A stretch of 64,000 bases of DNA from Galaxea fascicularis (GCA_948470475.1 OX419346.1:19359417-19423416); one strand, 5' to 3'; shown: positions 49,197 to 61,973, counted from the stretch's first letter. The notes: generated by a model from the sequence alone, not told the origin. A program made the numbers and translations.

Positions 49197-49899
49197 TGCC
49201 CAGACATATATTGCAGTGCAAAACTCGTTTAAAATGCTTCGCACTCACAGTGGGCTTTCCTTTTCCAACGAACGGACGGGCTTTAAGGCTGTTAAAAAAG
49301 AAACAAGAGGCGATTTACAAATACATTGTACTCCTATGAAGAGCGCATTATATTCAAATTTCTCTTTCTCTATTTTATGGATGAGGGCCTTGCATGCGGA
49401 AGATGGAACGCTAACCATTGAGCGACGCGAAGCCGGAAATTCATGCTCATGTCAATTTCATCGCAGCCCGCAAAAATTTTCTTGCTTTGGTATATAGTGA
49501 ACATGATCTTGGGTTGATCCGATATTCTCGGAAACAAAAGAAAAGGACCGTAAAACTGACTTAAATCGACTCTCAAAGGAAAAACCCGCGTTAATTGAGT
49601 CGAATGCCATATGGCCACGATTTGAATAAATTTGTTTTCGCTTAGTCAATAGTGAATGGGGCTTTCCTTGTGAGTAGAATACGAAGATATCTTTGTTAAA
49701 CTGTTGAAAACTAACCAAAGAACGCAGTGAGGATTTAACTACGATTTCGTCGATTGGTACACCGTTTTCTAGCGGTTGAAAAATTTCCTAGAGAGCGCGT
49801 TCCTGTTCTAAAGACACCACGCCATAAACAACAACAAAGGGCCGCCTCAAGTAAACAACAATAAAACTGGCAATTTTACTCTCGATTGGGACACGACAC

Positions 49900-50260
49900 A
49901 CCAGGAAACCGCTTAAAAGATATTTCAAACTTTTAATGAAATAAGATCCTTTTTCAAGAGAAAGTTTAAACCCAGAAAGATTCCGTTTACCCGAGCGACT
50001 AACGCAAGATAAACATCGCGAATCTTGTTGATGGTCGGAAGGCACGTTTACTTACCTCGAGCGAGACGAATTTCAATGAATGAAAAGTGCAAATCGCCTC
50101 TCCCGACATCAATCTTTCAACAAGAGTTGCCTTCGTACACCAGCGAAAAAAAACTGGAAAACTTCTCCAACAGATCGTCGGCAACTGCGACCAGGAATAT
50201 TGACAATTTTGCTTGCCAAATAAGTAGAGCGTTGTTGTTGATGGAGTTACTTTGAGGCCC
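49900..50260 (-). promoter_or_regulatory. Possible 5' leader exon and promoter region of FoxP
   Basis: A strong donor (CTCGAG|GTAAGTA, exon end at about 50056) faces the FoxP direction upstream of its first coding exon. A short open stretch MSGEAICTFHSLKF precedes it. I could not find a good acceptor joining it to the MANGK exon, so its coding status is open; it may be an untranslated leader. Confidence 0.35.
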
Positions 50261-50283
50261 AAACAAAGCCTCGCTTTGCATCG

Positions 50284-50291
50284 TGACGTCA
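50284..50291. promoter_or_regulatory. Consensus CRE palindrome
   Basis: A full TGACGTCA, the CREB/ATF site, about 230 bp upstream of the putative FoxP leader donor. Position fits a core-proximal promoter element. Confidence 0.45.
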
Positions 50292-50299
50292 CGTAATTG

Positions 50300-53200
50300 G
50301 CACCCGTAAATAAAAACAAAAATAAACATAGGAAGAGAACACAATAGGACTCCCACGCCAGCAATCTACTTTTAAGCCATCTAAACAAAATATTTGTTTT
50401 GGAGAATATGGCCACCGAACTGAATTCTGCTAGCTGTCTGGCTTGGCTATGCGTCACGCTTTCTCAATACAAATCCACATTATAAATTTACCGCCTTCTT
50501 GCTTTGAAACTGTCATTTATGCTAAACGAAACGCGTAAAATTCTTTTCAATCTGCTTTGTTTTTGCTAAATATGCCCGAGATTTCGGGGTATTTTCTCCC
50601 AAGATACCTCGTAGACAACACACGACCTTGGGTAAAGAAATAGCTTTCACGAAGGACAAGCAATCACATATAGAACGCATCTGATTGGCTCTTAGGGTCC
50701 AGCAAATGAAAAGATCTAGTTTTGGCAAACATAAAGATTATTGTTTTCTCAGATTATCAAGCCCGCCCAGCTGAATTTGCCATCAGTCCTTGTCAATTTG
50801 ACAAATGAAACACCACGTGTTGTCAATTTGAATGACTTTTTTTCATCCCCTGTTCAAACACTGTACAAATTCTGTTTCTCCGACACAAATCAGTGGAAAG
50901 AAATGCGAAAGAAAAAACAAACAACATTGGAAAAACGAAAGCACTTTTCCAAACGTAAAACCGAATATGGCCGGCCTATCACATTATGTTTATGCAGGCA
51001 TCATAGGCCAGTAAATTCAAACATCTTTTGTTTGGAATAGCCTCCTTGATAAAACTTGTTTGTTGTTACTTCGTCGTATATCGTTCGAAAAGGAAAACAT
51101 ACAGAATTTAGATTTATGGCCAAACCTTTTTACTCCGAGTTAAAATTGAATGGTTGCTTTTGCATGTGGCTTTAAGAGTTTGTTGCTCTTTAATAGTGCG
51201 ATCGTTAAAAATGATAATTTCCAAATTTGAAGAACTTTATTTATTTCTCCACCCCGAATCCTTATATATACTAAAAGTTCACCGTGACCTTGAAGAAATT
51301 GATAATATCGCAATTGTGTTTTACTCTCAGACAAACAAAATCTCGCAGCATGGAGTCTTTCGCAATCAATAGACTTTGCCCATTATTGTGGTTACGGTAA
51401 GGTATTAAATCTGCTTCCCGTAGTTTTTTCTTTTGTCTAAAACCTTTTCTAATTTAAACCAGGCGTTTAAAATCTGTCGTCTTTTTCTTGTGCCTCCGCT
51501 GAACACAAGGACATGATCGATTACGTCTAAGCTTTCTTGACTAATCCATTTTTCGAGAGGGTATGAATTATTTGTGATCTTCCAATGGACAACATTTGTC
51601 GATTTTGTTTATTCATGCTATTGCTCAGCCAACACCTTCAGATTTGCGTAATATTGCCTTAAATAAAATAGAATATCATGTACTGAAGCGTAAACGATAA
51701 AAATTCGTCTGTTGCGGTTTGGAAGTACCACGTACTTCGTGATCTTTGAATATCAACAAAAATAACTTGAAAACTACAAATGAATATTTTAAAAGCAACT
51801 AAAGACATGAACGTTTTCTTCTTCTGTGAACGAAACGAAAACTGTCCACATTACCATAATAGAGATTGATGAAACCCTTTAAAGTGGATTCAGCTCACTT
51901 AATAATTAGCTGAAGGAACAGAATTAATGATAAAAAGAGAATTGCGTGCGCTGCGAGGAAAATATTGTCGTGTCGTAAGATGTTTTGTTTTTAAGTGGCT
52001 TTAATGTGTTGCCCAAGGGTTTCCTTCTTCGATTTGGTTATTTGCTGACCACGTGCCTAAAATGGAAACATTCGATCAATCTGGTTTCATCCAATCAAAT
52101 TAGACGATGTTTACCTAGTTTGTACACAATTGCTTGTGGCCACAGTGCATTTTTTAAACAACAGTAAAACTACTTAAAATCTGCTTGATAAGGAAATCAA
52201 TTTCGGTTTCCAATGCTGGAGTCATACGATTAAACTTTCAGACAGGAAAGCTCTGACAAGCCAACTGCAGTTAAAGCAATGTTTTGTGTGAAAACCAAAG
52301 ACCCATTTCAATATATTTAGCTTTCTGCTTTCGTTGCGTGAAAAGAGAAATTCCTCAAAGCAAACAACATAGATTTGTTACATAATTTAACAGCATTCGA
52401 CTTCATGAAGGCTAATTTTGTGTTGTTTTTTTAATGACTATCTGCCGAAGCGTGACCCCCTTTATTTCCCCTTCTCGTTCGACGGAAATTGTGTCTGCAT
52501 CTAAGCCGAGATAGGGTTTGTATATGAGGAAGGCCGTAAATAAACCGGAGATTTCACCGGTGTTTTCGAGGCACGTTTATATGGGTGATACAAAGATAAA
52601 CCTGCATTGACCCAACACCTGACTACGATGATAGAAAATACCCGACATCACGCAAGGCAACATACAGTAGCTTCTTGTGCGGAACAACGACGGATGGGCG
52701 ATCTCGATGCGTTGGAAATAAAAGCAAACTTTGCTTTGCACATACAACTGTTTTGTTCCAATATTTTTCACCTTTCCTCTAAACAGATGAATTTTGGCGT
52801 CGCTGTTTTCATTCGAATTTTCTCCCGACGAATCTTCATTTTTCAGTAAGTGAACCGCTCCGAAACTACTTGAGAAAACAAGCAATGGAAATGTATAGCT
52901 TGTGGGGTGTGGCTTGGAGTGACAAGAATATTCCACAAACTAATGTGTCTAGGTAAGCTTATAGCCACTCATTGGGCACTATGGCCGCGTGGTAGTGGGC
53001 ACTATCCCCGGCCTTAAATCTACCAAATAAAGTTTGACCCCGAGGCAGTGACAAGCAGTCACAAACTTAAACTGAAAAAGCGAGCCACTTAGAGTCCGAA
53101 AATCCCCTCCTCCAACATGTGTGCTTCAACATTGTCACTAAAGTAACTTATATTTTCCCCACCGGCGCGACCCATTATCCCCAATTCAATTTCAATGTTT

Positions 53201-53400
53201 ATGGTACGCCTTCTTAAGGGTGGGCGGGGGGCGGAGGAGTGAAGTGATGTCGACGTGCCAATCTACATAATGGCATTGTCATTGTCCTATTTGGCACCAA
53301 AGCACATTTAAGAGAGCCGCATGAATATTGAACTTTTTATTGAACTGTTACCCCGGATTTTCATTCAGTTTTCTGACTGAACATCTCACACTAGCTACCG
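50300..53400. other. Interval between FoxP promoter and the gasdermin-like gene
   Basis: No recognisable gene. A CRE-like site at 50284 and the 3' flank of the gasdermin-like gene border it. Open frames here lack domain features. Confidence 0.45.
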
Positions 53401-53409
53401 TCTGTAAAA

Positions 53410-53415
53410 TTTATT
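53410..53415 (-). terminator. Polyadenylation signal overlapping the stop codon of the gasdermin-like gene
   Basis: The minus strand reads TGC TAA ATAAA: the AATAAA shares its first base with the last base of the stop codon, implying a 3' UTR of only about 15-30 nt if it is used. Confidence 0.5.
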
Positions 53416-56400
53416 TAGCAAACGTCTTGGGCCATAGTCAATGTCCCCTCAAACTCTTTCCATTGCTCAGCTGACAGCTCTGTTAGGACAAAACCAAGAA
53501 CAGAGGTTTAAGTTTCAAGAACAAATAAACTATTCAGTGGGAGCATTTTTGCTGGCTCCACTGTTTACATTTTGTGCCATTATATACACTAAGTATAATT
53601 ATGATAAAACAACAAGCTACAAACTGAGACTACAGCATACACTAAAAGCCTAACTATCACTTTCGAATTTCAGCAGGTGCTAACATTCGCAAGAGCTGTC
53701 AATATCTGTAGTTTGTTTTGTCGTTTACGCCAATGCATGCTAATGAAGTAAAACATCAGGGATCTCCCTACAGCAGAACAAGCTAAACGCTACTGTTATG
53801 TCTCTTCCCTCTGGTATCACTCACTCGCCAGAAATGGCACCAGGTCGACCGGTAAGCCAAATTGCTGCGCTTCCAAAATGGCGGCGTTTTATACAACGAG
53901 AAACGTCTGCCCGGTAAACTAGCGTGTTTAAAGCCGCTAAAAGACTTACCACTTAGGAGTTTAAACAAAACACCATACTCCTGAATGACATTCTTCGTCG
54001 CAGAATCCACTCTAAGAATTAGCTGCCGGGGCCTGGCACGAATTCCAAGTTTGAGGAAGAAACCGCATTCATTACTTGTCAGCGGTTTGTTGAGAGACAG
54101 CTGCTTCTTATCTTCGGTGACAATCCTTTCAAACTATTAAAAGTGTGTATAAAATGGTAAGCAACTAGCCGCTCGGGAAACCAAAAGTACCACTTAGGGT
54201 AAATTGAAGATGTATTTCCTTCAGGTTACAGAAACCTGAGTTAATATTACAGAGTATGACATGTGCACGAACGAGCCGTCTTTTCTAAAAGCTTGTTTCG
54301 CAATCCAGAATAGTAGCATTGCACGCTGCAGTTGTAAGGATAAAAAACATATATCATCAACCATGCAAGCGTGAGTTCCGGACTTCTGGTCGTATTGTAT
54401 GTGGTGCTCGCGTTTAAAACTGGCTCTGCACGCGCGAGATCTGGTCGAGCTCTGACAGGCTTGGGTTGTGGCAATGTGGAAAATCTGTGGATATTGCGAA
54501 ATGGTGTACAAAATATGAAACAGGACGGGATGCGGCAGGTCGGTCCGCATTGGGAAAACTCTAGCCTGCCCTTGGATCCCTTGGCCGCATATTCTAGGCC
54601 TTGACCTATCGCCCGATGAGAAATATTTACTATTCAGTGAGGTCGCTAAAAAACAAAACTGAGATTCATTTAAGACGGAGACCATTCTCACGGTCACAAG
54701 AATTGCGAACGGCGGACTAACAAATTATAAAGAAGTCTGAAGAAGTCATAATTTACCAGCTGTAGAGACTCCAGAACGAGGATTTTTCTCGGCAGACCCG
54801 GCTCCTGAGTCAGCAGCAGCTGCTTAATATTTTCCACTCTTGTAAAATCGTCTGCCGTCAAGGTGATAGGATCTGAATCTGAAAGGGTAGTATGGCAAAA
54901 TCTAAAAGCATGGACGCCTTGTGGTGTAGTGATTTTCTAGGGGTCCCTTGTGTTGGCTCGTTGTCGGTGTCAACGTGGATCAGTAACCAACAACGATCTT
55001 GCAAGTCACAGTCACAGTCATAGTCAGTCATAAATAATGTTACTGATTTAAGATGTAATACCTTGACTTAAGCTTTCCGCAATTTCTAAATGTAAAACTG
55101 ATTCTTCATAATCTGGCTCCTCGTTATGGGAAAAGCCCTGGTTGACTCCTCCTGCCACGAAAATACCAGCCTGATAATCATCAAATGACTCTACTGCTGC
55201 AAAGTTCAACGTATGTCCACCGCGAGATCTTCTGCCAACAAAATCTCCATCGCGAATTCTTAATCTTTTGATTCCCCTGTCATAAACAACACGACAGAAT
55301 TTGAACAAGAATGGCGCTCGTGAACCTCTCTTCACCATCGGTGGAGGAACGTTTGTCTTTGTCAGGTGACCCCTCACACGGGCTTCTCGTCCAAGCCAAG
55401 AGGCCATTTCCGAAGGAAGATGAATATCTCCAGAGACTGTTGTCTACAAGAGATCAAGTGCAAAAGAGAGAAATGAGAAAAAATAAAAGATCAGAAGAGA
55501 ATTGACTAATGTCAATGATAAATTATGCCAGAGTAGCCTGGTTCCGTTTGTCGCATGTTGTGTTGTTTCCGCACCCCAAGGAAAGTGTGTGAAATTAAAT
55601 TTAATAAAATGATAGCTGGCTAAGAATAGAGAACTGTGAAATGTAGTTTTAAATATCAAATACAAAATAAAATGTCGTTATTTAACTTGAGGTTAGTTTT
55701 GTATAGGTAATCGCAACTACCGATTAATCATCACGCGTGTTTTCAGAAGTTGCTGAAATTCAATGAGATTTCGCCCAAAGTCTCTGAAAAATCTTGGCCA
55801 AACAAACAAATTTTGTTTCAACTGAATAACGTTGGCCATTGTACAGTTTGTTTGAACTGATGCCCTTCATTAAGAAAAAGTGCACTCAGTCTCAGCCAAT
55901 CAGCATTCAGTAATTTAGTGATAAGCCAGCCAATCACATGTATAGAGTGATTAAAGTAAAATTAAACCTGGAAGCAGAATTAAGCAAAACCCAAGCATCA
56001 TCCGATATACCTGATGCTTTCTGTTACCAGTCAAAACAAACTTTGAGCTATACACCACGTCTGTTACAAGAAGTAAGTGTTGGCTCTCCAGTGGCCTCAT
56101 CATCTCAGGATCTAACTCAGCAGCCGAAAGGATTCCACGGAGGTCTGGGTCCAAGAAGTATTCCTCAGTGAGTTCTCCCAGTTCAGGATCTCCCGGATGT
56201 TCGCTCCTTAACAGTTCCACTTCTCCTACGTCCAAACCCTCGATTAAAACGTCTACATAGCTGTTTAAAGTTAAAATAAGAGAAATAGAAAATATTTTGT
56301 GTTACCCTCATCAACCATCTCAACTTGCATGCCGTTTACTTACAAAATAGATTCCATCTCGGCAGTGCATGCGTGTGTACTCTGAAAACGCACGGAGGAC

Positions 56401-57405
56401 GTCGAAACGCTGGCTGTAAGGATATAAGAAGTACAACACGAGACGAGTGGCGTGACTGAAGTTCTTACCACGTTCAATTTTGACGTCCTCCTTGTGTTTT
56501 ATACAGTACCGTGCACTGCCAAATGGTATCTATTTGTAATACACATTGTTGTCGTTGTTATGTTTTTTTTCTTTTCTTTAAGGAATGACGCCATTTGTGT
56601 GTCTATACTTAATTGCAAGCTCGTGACGTGTAGACCAATAAAAATGCGAGATTTACACCGTCTATTGTATAAACCTGATTCGTTCTACGCGTCGGTCATT
56701 TTGAAGAGTTCCCAACCTGCGATCTGGGGGCCGTTTCTCGAAGCTCCCGGTAATTACCGGGCCCGTTAAGCAGTTTTGTTTTCCATTCTAGATGGGTGTT
56801 TCAAAAGTTTTGAAAATTATGCAGTAAATTAAGTTGTCAGCTAAAGAAACAAAATAGACTTCATTAGAGGTAGGAACACACCCTACCCTTATTGAGAGTT
56901 TGAGTTCAAAGTATGGTTTGTTGGCCCGCTAAGTTACCCGGACTTTTAACAAACGGCCCCCAGGCCCGTGCCATGCCATCGCTCTTATGTCTTCTTATGT
57001 AGGCGCTCGCTTCGCGAGAAAGGTATAATTACCATCAAAGCGAAAATAGAGCCTGTTCGCAGGTTAAAGAGTTCCTTAAGTCTGAGAATGTAGAGCCGAT
57101 GATTACAATCAATTGAGTTACCTGCTTATGTCTGCGACCTCTGTTTTCTCCAATTTCTTGTTTTCCTTTTGAAGTTTTGATTTACAATCGTTGTTGAAGA
57201 GTTTCCTTTGGTTGGTCATGACATAATTATCTAAATCAGCCAAAACGATCATTTCCGTTTTACCAAATGGCCGCTTCCACCATTTCCGCTTGCGATTCAC
57301 AATGAGCGCCAAGGGCGTGACCAGGTTTGTTCGGCCGTGATAAACTGGGAAATAGCCCTTGCCAAAGTTTTCTTTTACGAATGCCCGGATGGAGTCCTGC
57401 GTCAT
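53415..57405 (-). CDS. Gasdermin-like protein, complete, six coding exons
   Basis: Exons 57122-57405, 56011-56260, 55062-55443, 54757-54878, 53950-54133 and 53415-53479 join in frame (1287 nt, 428 residues). The first starts with ATG directly after a strong acceptor (ttaaccactgcag), so an untranslated exon lies upstream. Gasdermins are autoinhibited proteins whose freed N-terminal domain forms membrane pores in pyroptosis. Support: residues 9-45 have the family layout (AFVKENFG, then PLALIVNRKRKWWKRP), residues 155-180 read HLLLVTDVVYSSKF like the strand usually written YVVTEV, then TVSGDIHLPSE, and a helical C-terminal third (about 306-428) with TRVENIKQLLLTQ and LSAEQWKEFEG. Length fits the family (about 450-500). 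The stretch between the basic hairpin and the VTDVV strand looks shorter than usual. No DxxD caspase site is apparent in the likely linker near residue 300. It lacks pejvakin's Cys-rich tail. Family assignment is by eye, so a divergent unrelated gene is possible. Confidence 0.6.
54221..54697 (-). repeat. Probable transposon-derived intron segment
   Basis: Lies in the intron between two exons of the gasdermin-like gene. It opens a 158-residue minus-strand frame with no domain features. The sequence gcattgggaaaactctag with surrounding ggatcccttggccgcat looks like a dispersed element, but no second copy is in the window. Confidence 0.3.
56726..56961. mobile_element. Inverted-repeat element with GGGGGCCGTTT ends
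   Basis: The left end gggggccgtttctcgaag and the complement of the right end gggggccgtttgttaaaag share their terminal 11 bases and further ccgggtaa and cgggcc modules. It lies in the first coding intron of the gasdermin-like gene. The 2895-2945 region carries one similar end. Confidence 0.75.
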
Positions 57406-57499
57406 CTGCAGTGGTTAAAAAAAAATCTACTATGTGAAATGTTCCGGATGTTTCGGAGCAACCTCTTGCCGTCCGTCAGCTCTTTTGAAGCTATATTGA

Positions 57500-59100
57500 A
57501 GTAAATAAATGAACGAATGAAACTAGGGAAGTACCAGCAAACGAACGAATGAATGACTAACTGACTTACTGGCTAACTGACTGACCGATTTAAGAGCATC
57601 ACAAAAATCGTTTCATCGTTTCTTTGGTCAGAGTTCCGGCAGGATTTCTTTCCCTCTGGAATGATTGTTCAAATCAGATGTGAGCTAATAACGTGGTAAG
57701 AATAAAGCCTTCTGTAAAGTCGCAATCAGGCTATGAACTCGTCGGTTGCGTTTCACGAAAATGGTCTTTTTCTGTCTCGCTACCACACCTCAAAACGAAA
57801 GACGAAAAGTTATTTCTTGTTCAGTCGGTTTTGTTGAAATCAAACGAAGCAATGACCATTCAACATACCTCAGAACAATAGGAAGCTTTCGATAAATAAA
57901 ACTAGTGAAAAAATCCTGGATTAAACGTCACGATAGTGTTTTGGAGATGCCCTCCTTCGTGATGAACTATAATTATGAAAGCGTTCGACTCGGCGATCGT
58001 TTACTTGTCAACTAGAAATTGACTGACTTGGTTTAAAATTATTCAACACCGTGCTTCGAAAATGAAACTGTCAATTGCATCAGTTATATAGCTATGAAAC
58101 TGAAAAACATCTTAGGGAGTCATTCTCTTGAAAGAGAGATTTCGCATTCAGTTCGCGTCATTGTTGATCAGCGTTGAAAGGCACACTGGCTTGGGTTTCC
58201 TTGAAAATAAATCATCAAACGAACCGTTTGCTTTAGTTTTTTTCAATCTGTATGGTCAACTAAGCATTTAATGGTAACAATAGTTCATTCCAACCATTCT
58301 AAGAATACATGATTTGGGAAAGTTTCCAATTCGTAAAGCACAAGTGGTGATTCTGCACGATATATTGGCCACTGCACTCTAAAGGATTAATCTTAATTCA
58401 CTGCGTGCGAAAATAAACTCTAAGGTACATCTTCAAGTAAAAAAAACGTCACTTGTGTGTGAATAGTCATGTCAGAAACATTTACTTCGATTTCAAGTAT
58501 AGAAAATGTACTTCTCAAACTCATTAATAATTCATCAAATTAAAACAAAGGAAATCACAACCGTGAAGGGGGTTCAGGATATCCGGTCTTAATTAACATA
58601 GATTTTGACGATTTTACTTCTCCGTTAATTCCTTAGTTTTTGTTTCAACTCTCTTCTCGGTGTTTGGATATCCCGATGAAACACTGTCTCTCGTGTTTGA
58701 TATATTACTTGACTTGAGATATTCCTAAGTTTACTTTTTCAGTGGTGTAAAGGTTACCAATTACTTTGTGCTTAAGGACGAAGTTTGCATTTTGCGCATT
58801 TTGTTGGTGTTGTCCGAGAGCGCGCGTTCAAAGCAAAAACTTTTCGTTTGGTAGCAGAACAAACGGTCATTTTCAGTGGTGAAAATCGGCAGCTCTGCTG
58901 AATTGATTAATTGGGTGCTTAAGTTAAGTTCGAACAACATGCCAAGCATTTGATAGTAACAGCGCGGTTCATTTCAACTTTCACTGAAATTCTTCAAGCA
59001 GTACGTGGTGCCGCATACAGTATATGCATATGGCATTGCAGTGGAGTCTCATTTAGGCAAAGATTCAAATAAACTGCTGATGTTTATGTGGTGCATTAAC
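57500..59100. other. Upstream flank of the gasdermin-like gene
   Basis: Expected to hold a leader exon and promoter; neither was identified. A degenerate GACT/GAAC-rich stretch (57505-57600) is the only repeat noted. Confidence 0.4.
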
Positions 59101-59104
59101 CCTT

Positions 59105-59285
59105 TAAATCGCTACATCAAAATTTAAATTTTCATGTTGTTTCCTACACAATTGTATGGAGAGAAGTTGTTAAAATATCAAGCAAATTAATCTTGTCTGA
59201 TCCTGTCCTTAATTTTCGTGACCACTGTGTTTCATAAATATTACAAGGAGAAATTCGATGCTGATCACTCCTCGGGTTTTAAGAG
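59105..59285. repeat. Dispersed repeat with AGTAGGGAGAAATTGTTA-type motif, copy 3
   Basis: Same order of modules as at 32505: catcaaaatttaaattttca, aatatcaagcaaattaatct, gatcctgtccttaattttcg and caaggagaaattcgatgctg. Diverged by scattered substitutions. Confidence 0.85.
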
Positions 59286-59289
59286 TTGA

Positions 59290-61000
59290 ACGTATGAAAA
59301 CGGATGCGTTACCTGTTAGCCCCTAGCGATGTCAGCTAAGATCAGTTGCAATGACCTCGCGCGGCGCGGGTTCCATGAGAAAACACTGGAAAAAAAAAAA
59401 CGCTGTCGCCCAAGGAGGTTTAGAGCAAACATTTTTGGTTCTGTACTGTAGCAGGACAAATGCTCATTTTCAATGAAACTCGGGAGTTTAAAACATGATT
59501 TGATTTCAAATTGGGACTCTGCACATTCATCACATTTTTTGTACATTTCTTCATAATTCCACGTTTTATGGAGGAGGGTAGAACCCGACACTGAAACAAG
59601 TCCTTAGAATTTGACTGCAGAAGAATTCGCCTACAATTTAGCAAATGATGTTTTCCCTACTGCACAGACGTGGTTTTTTTGGCAGAATTATTCTTTAAGT
59701 TCCTAAAACTCTGGGGTAGAGGGGAGAGGGGGTGGGGGGCTTGAGCCTCCCTGTCCCTCCCCCTTTCACGGACCTAGCTTTACACAAATGTTGCAAAACG
59801 ATCTTTGAAAAGAGAAGATGATGCGAAAATTCTTCCCCTCCCCCCTCCCCCCTACTGGATTGTCGTCTGAAGTGGCGACCCTGCCTTATGAAGAGAGCGT
59901 GGAAGATCATTCGTTAAACTGACACGACTCCAGTCGGCCGGAGAGTATTAATGTCACCGACTTTTGAATTAGTCACGTAACACATCTATGAAATAACTAA
60001 AACTTGTCAGTGTTCTTGTTGCCTTCAATTGCTTTTTATTAATTGCTGAAACACTTTACAGGTAGTAGTACAACAAGAATGGTAAAAAAATTCATTTTTA
60101 AGAGAAAGACTATATATAAACCACTGTTAAACACATCCAACGACAAGTCAGAAAAAAATATGTTCAACCCGTTTTTCAATAGAAAGACTGGAATTTTGAA
60201 ATAGTATCTTTTGAAAAGTGTAATTACGTTTTCTTCATTTCTAAGTACCCGGGAAGCCTATAATGGTCGATATAAAAACTAGATGGAATTAAATGTTATA
60301 AGCTTACACTGTTGCTTTCGTAAGTTTACTCTGGTTTTGATGTCAAAATACGAGTAGATAGGTCCCAGATAGATGTTAGAGCCCCTCGGGTAGAATCTCC
60401 AATGTGCTACGCATGACCACTAAAAACGTGACCCGATCACACAGGAAATCAACTTGAAGACGAAAGGGCCGGTGTTGTGTCGGTGGGGAGTTACACAAAA
60501 ATTTGGTTTCGATTCATCAACGGAGTTGGTACTTTACCAATTACCTATTACTTCTCTTGGTAATGTAAATTGTTTACCGTACAGGGATTCTTTTCTCCGC
60601 TGAGCGGAGAAAGCCCTGCATGGAAACAAGGTTGCCGTTCGTGGTGGTACCGCTTTTCTGTCTTCTTTCCTTTTTCTTCAGAACTCTGTCACGCTGCTCC
60701 CGCCTTCAATTATTTCTCTCTCTCTTCACTCCGTTTAAAAAATCCCGCTCTCCACATTCCCGCGCCACTTTCCGTGACCCTCCCCTCCCTCATTCTCCCG
60801 GACTTTCCTCATTACCTCCCCCCACCCTTCTACCTACACTCCCTCCTTTTCAGTACCTAGTTCTGCATTCACACAACATCGGGTCTATCACTCAACGAGT
60901 TGTCAGGCGGTCGCAAATCAGAACATCAAAAGATCCTCTGCAGTCTCTATCTATTCTTCATTTCCATCGCGTCTTTTAGTGGTGGTTGTTGCTCCCGGCT
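59290..61000. other. Interval upstream of the unrecognised gene
   Basis: Contains purine/pyrimidine-rich low-complexity tracts near 59710-59860 and 60760-60850. No family-like exon was found, though leader exons of the 61-kb gene could lie here. Confidence 0.4.
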
Positions 61001-61013
61001 TGTTTGATCCAAT

Positions 61014-61940
61014 GTGCACAACCGAACAAGGAAAAGAAAGAGATTATTCGCAGCCTCTGGCTGGCGCAAATACGAGAGAACAGATGACTTATCTCTCTCT
61101 TCTCTTTGGTGCGTCCGAGGACTCGTAAATATATATATTTTACTCGCACCCGATACTAACGATCCATTTTGTTTTACACTGCACGGAGATTCCAAAAATC
61201 CTCTTCTAAGCGACAACAACAATTGCGTGGTAACACACTCTCAGTACGTGTTTGAATGGCCAGTATATTTGGCTAATAAACTTAAAAAAAGGATGAAAAA
61301 TCTTGGCGACACTACGATCCGCCAGGTTGCTTTCGTCAAGACTTATTTAAGGTTCACTTTTTCAAAAACGATAAAGGGATGTTCATTTAATGACACGTAC
61401 ATTTTCTCTATTTCCAATGAAAAATATGTCAAAGGGAACTCTCACACATTTATTATGACTGTATCAGAGGTAAACGGGATGCTAGAAAGGAGAGATAGGG
61501 CACGTAGAACAAATAGGTTTTCACCGGAAATAAACGACGAAGTGTCAGTGAAAATGCATTTTAAAAAGCTGGTTGTTGACAGAGGAGCCGACAAATCGAT
61601 CACCTCATTGCTCAGGTCCATAAGGGGTGGTCTGTGTAATGTTGGTTGTCACAATAACAATGCATTTATAGAGAAAATACGGACTTTATTGCACGGTGGA
61701 GAGTCATTTACAATATTAACAACTTGGCAAGGTGACTCAACGTCCGAAATGGCTGAAATAATATATTCTTACTCGTTCAACAACCTCCAGGGTATTATAA
61801 ACACTGCTAAGTTTTGTTCTCTTGTTTTGTCGAGTGCCATAAAATGCACATTTGTAAATACCGGAAAATGTCTGGAAAACACGTACAAAAGTGAAAATAA
61901 TGTTGCGCTCCAATTTAGGATGTTAGAACTAGCTAAGTAG
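61014..61940 (+). CDS. Unrecognised protein-coding gene, last (possibly only) exon
   Basis: A 308-codon open frame ending TAG, followed by AATAAA 34 nt later. The frame begins after an in-frame TGA at 61005 and its first ATG is about 90 codons in, so an upstream exon is likely. Candidate acceptors are a pyrimidine-rich run ending near 61118, or a tactaac branch-like motif with an AG near 61188. The protein is soluble-looking, with no signal peptide or membrane segment visible, a basic patch (MLERRDRARRTNRFSP) and Cys spacing CNVGC. I recognise no family. Length and the polyadenylation signal argue for a real gene, while AT-rich codon use with many Asn/Lys is compatible with a fast-evolving lineage-specific gene. 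It is convergent with the KLF gene. Confidence 0.5.
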   Translation: MHNRTRKRKRLFAASGWRKYERTDDLSLSSLWCVRGLVNIYILLAPDTNDPFCFTLHGDSKNPLLSDNNNCVVTHSQYVFEWPVYLANKLKKRMKNLGDTTIRQVAFVKTYLRFTFSKTIKGCSFNDTYIFSISNEKYVKGNSHTFIMTVSEVNGMLERRDRARRTNRFSPEINDEVSVKMHFKKLVVDRGADKSITSLLRSIRGGLCNVGCHNNNAFIEKIRTLLHGGESFTILTTWQGDSTSEMAEIIYSYSFNNLQGIINTAKFCSLVLSSAIKCTFVNTGKCLENTYKSENNVALQFRMLELAK

Positions 61941-61973
61941 TTACACGGACTAAAGTAAATTTTGTTGGGGGAC

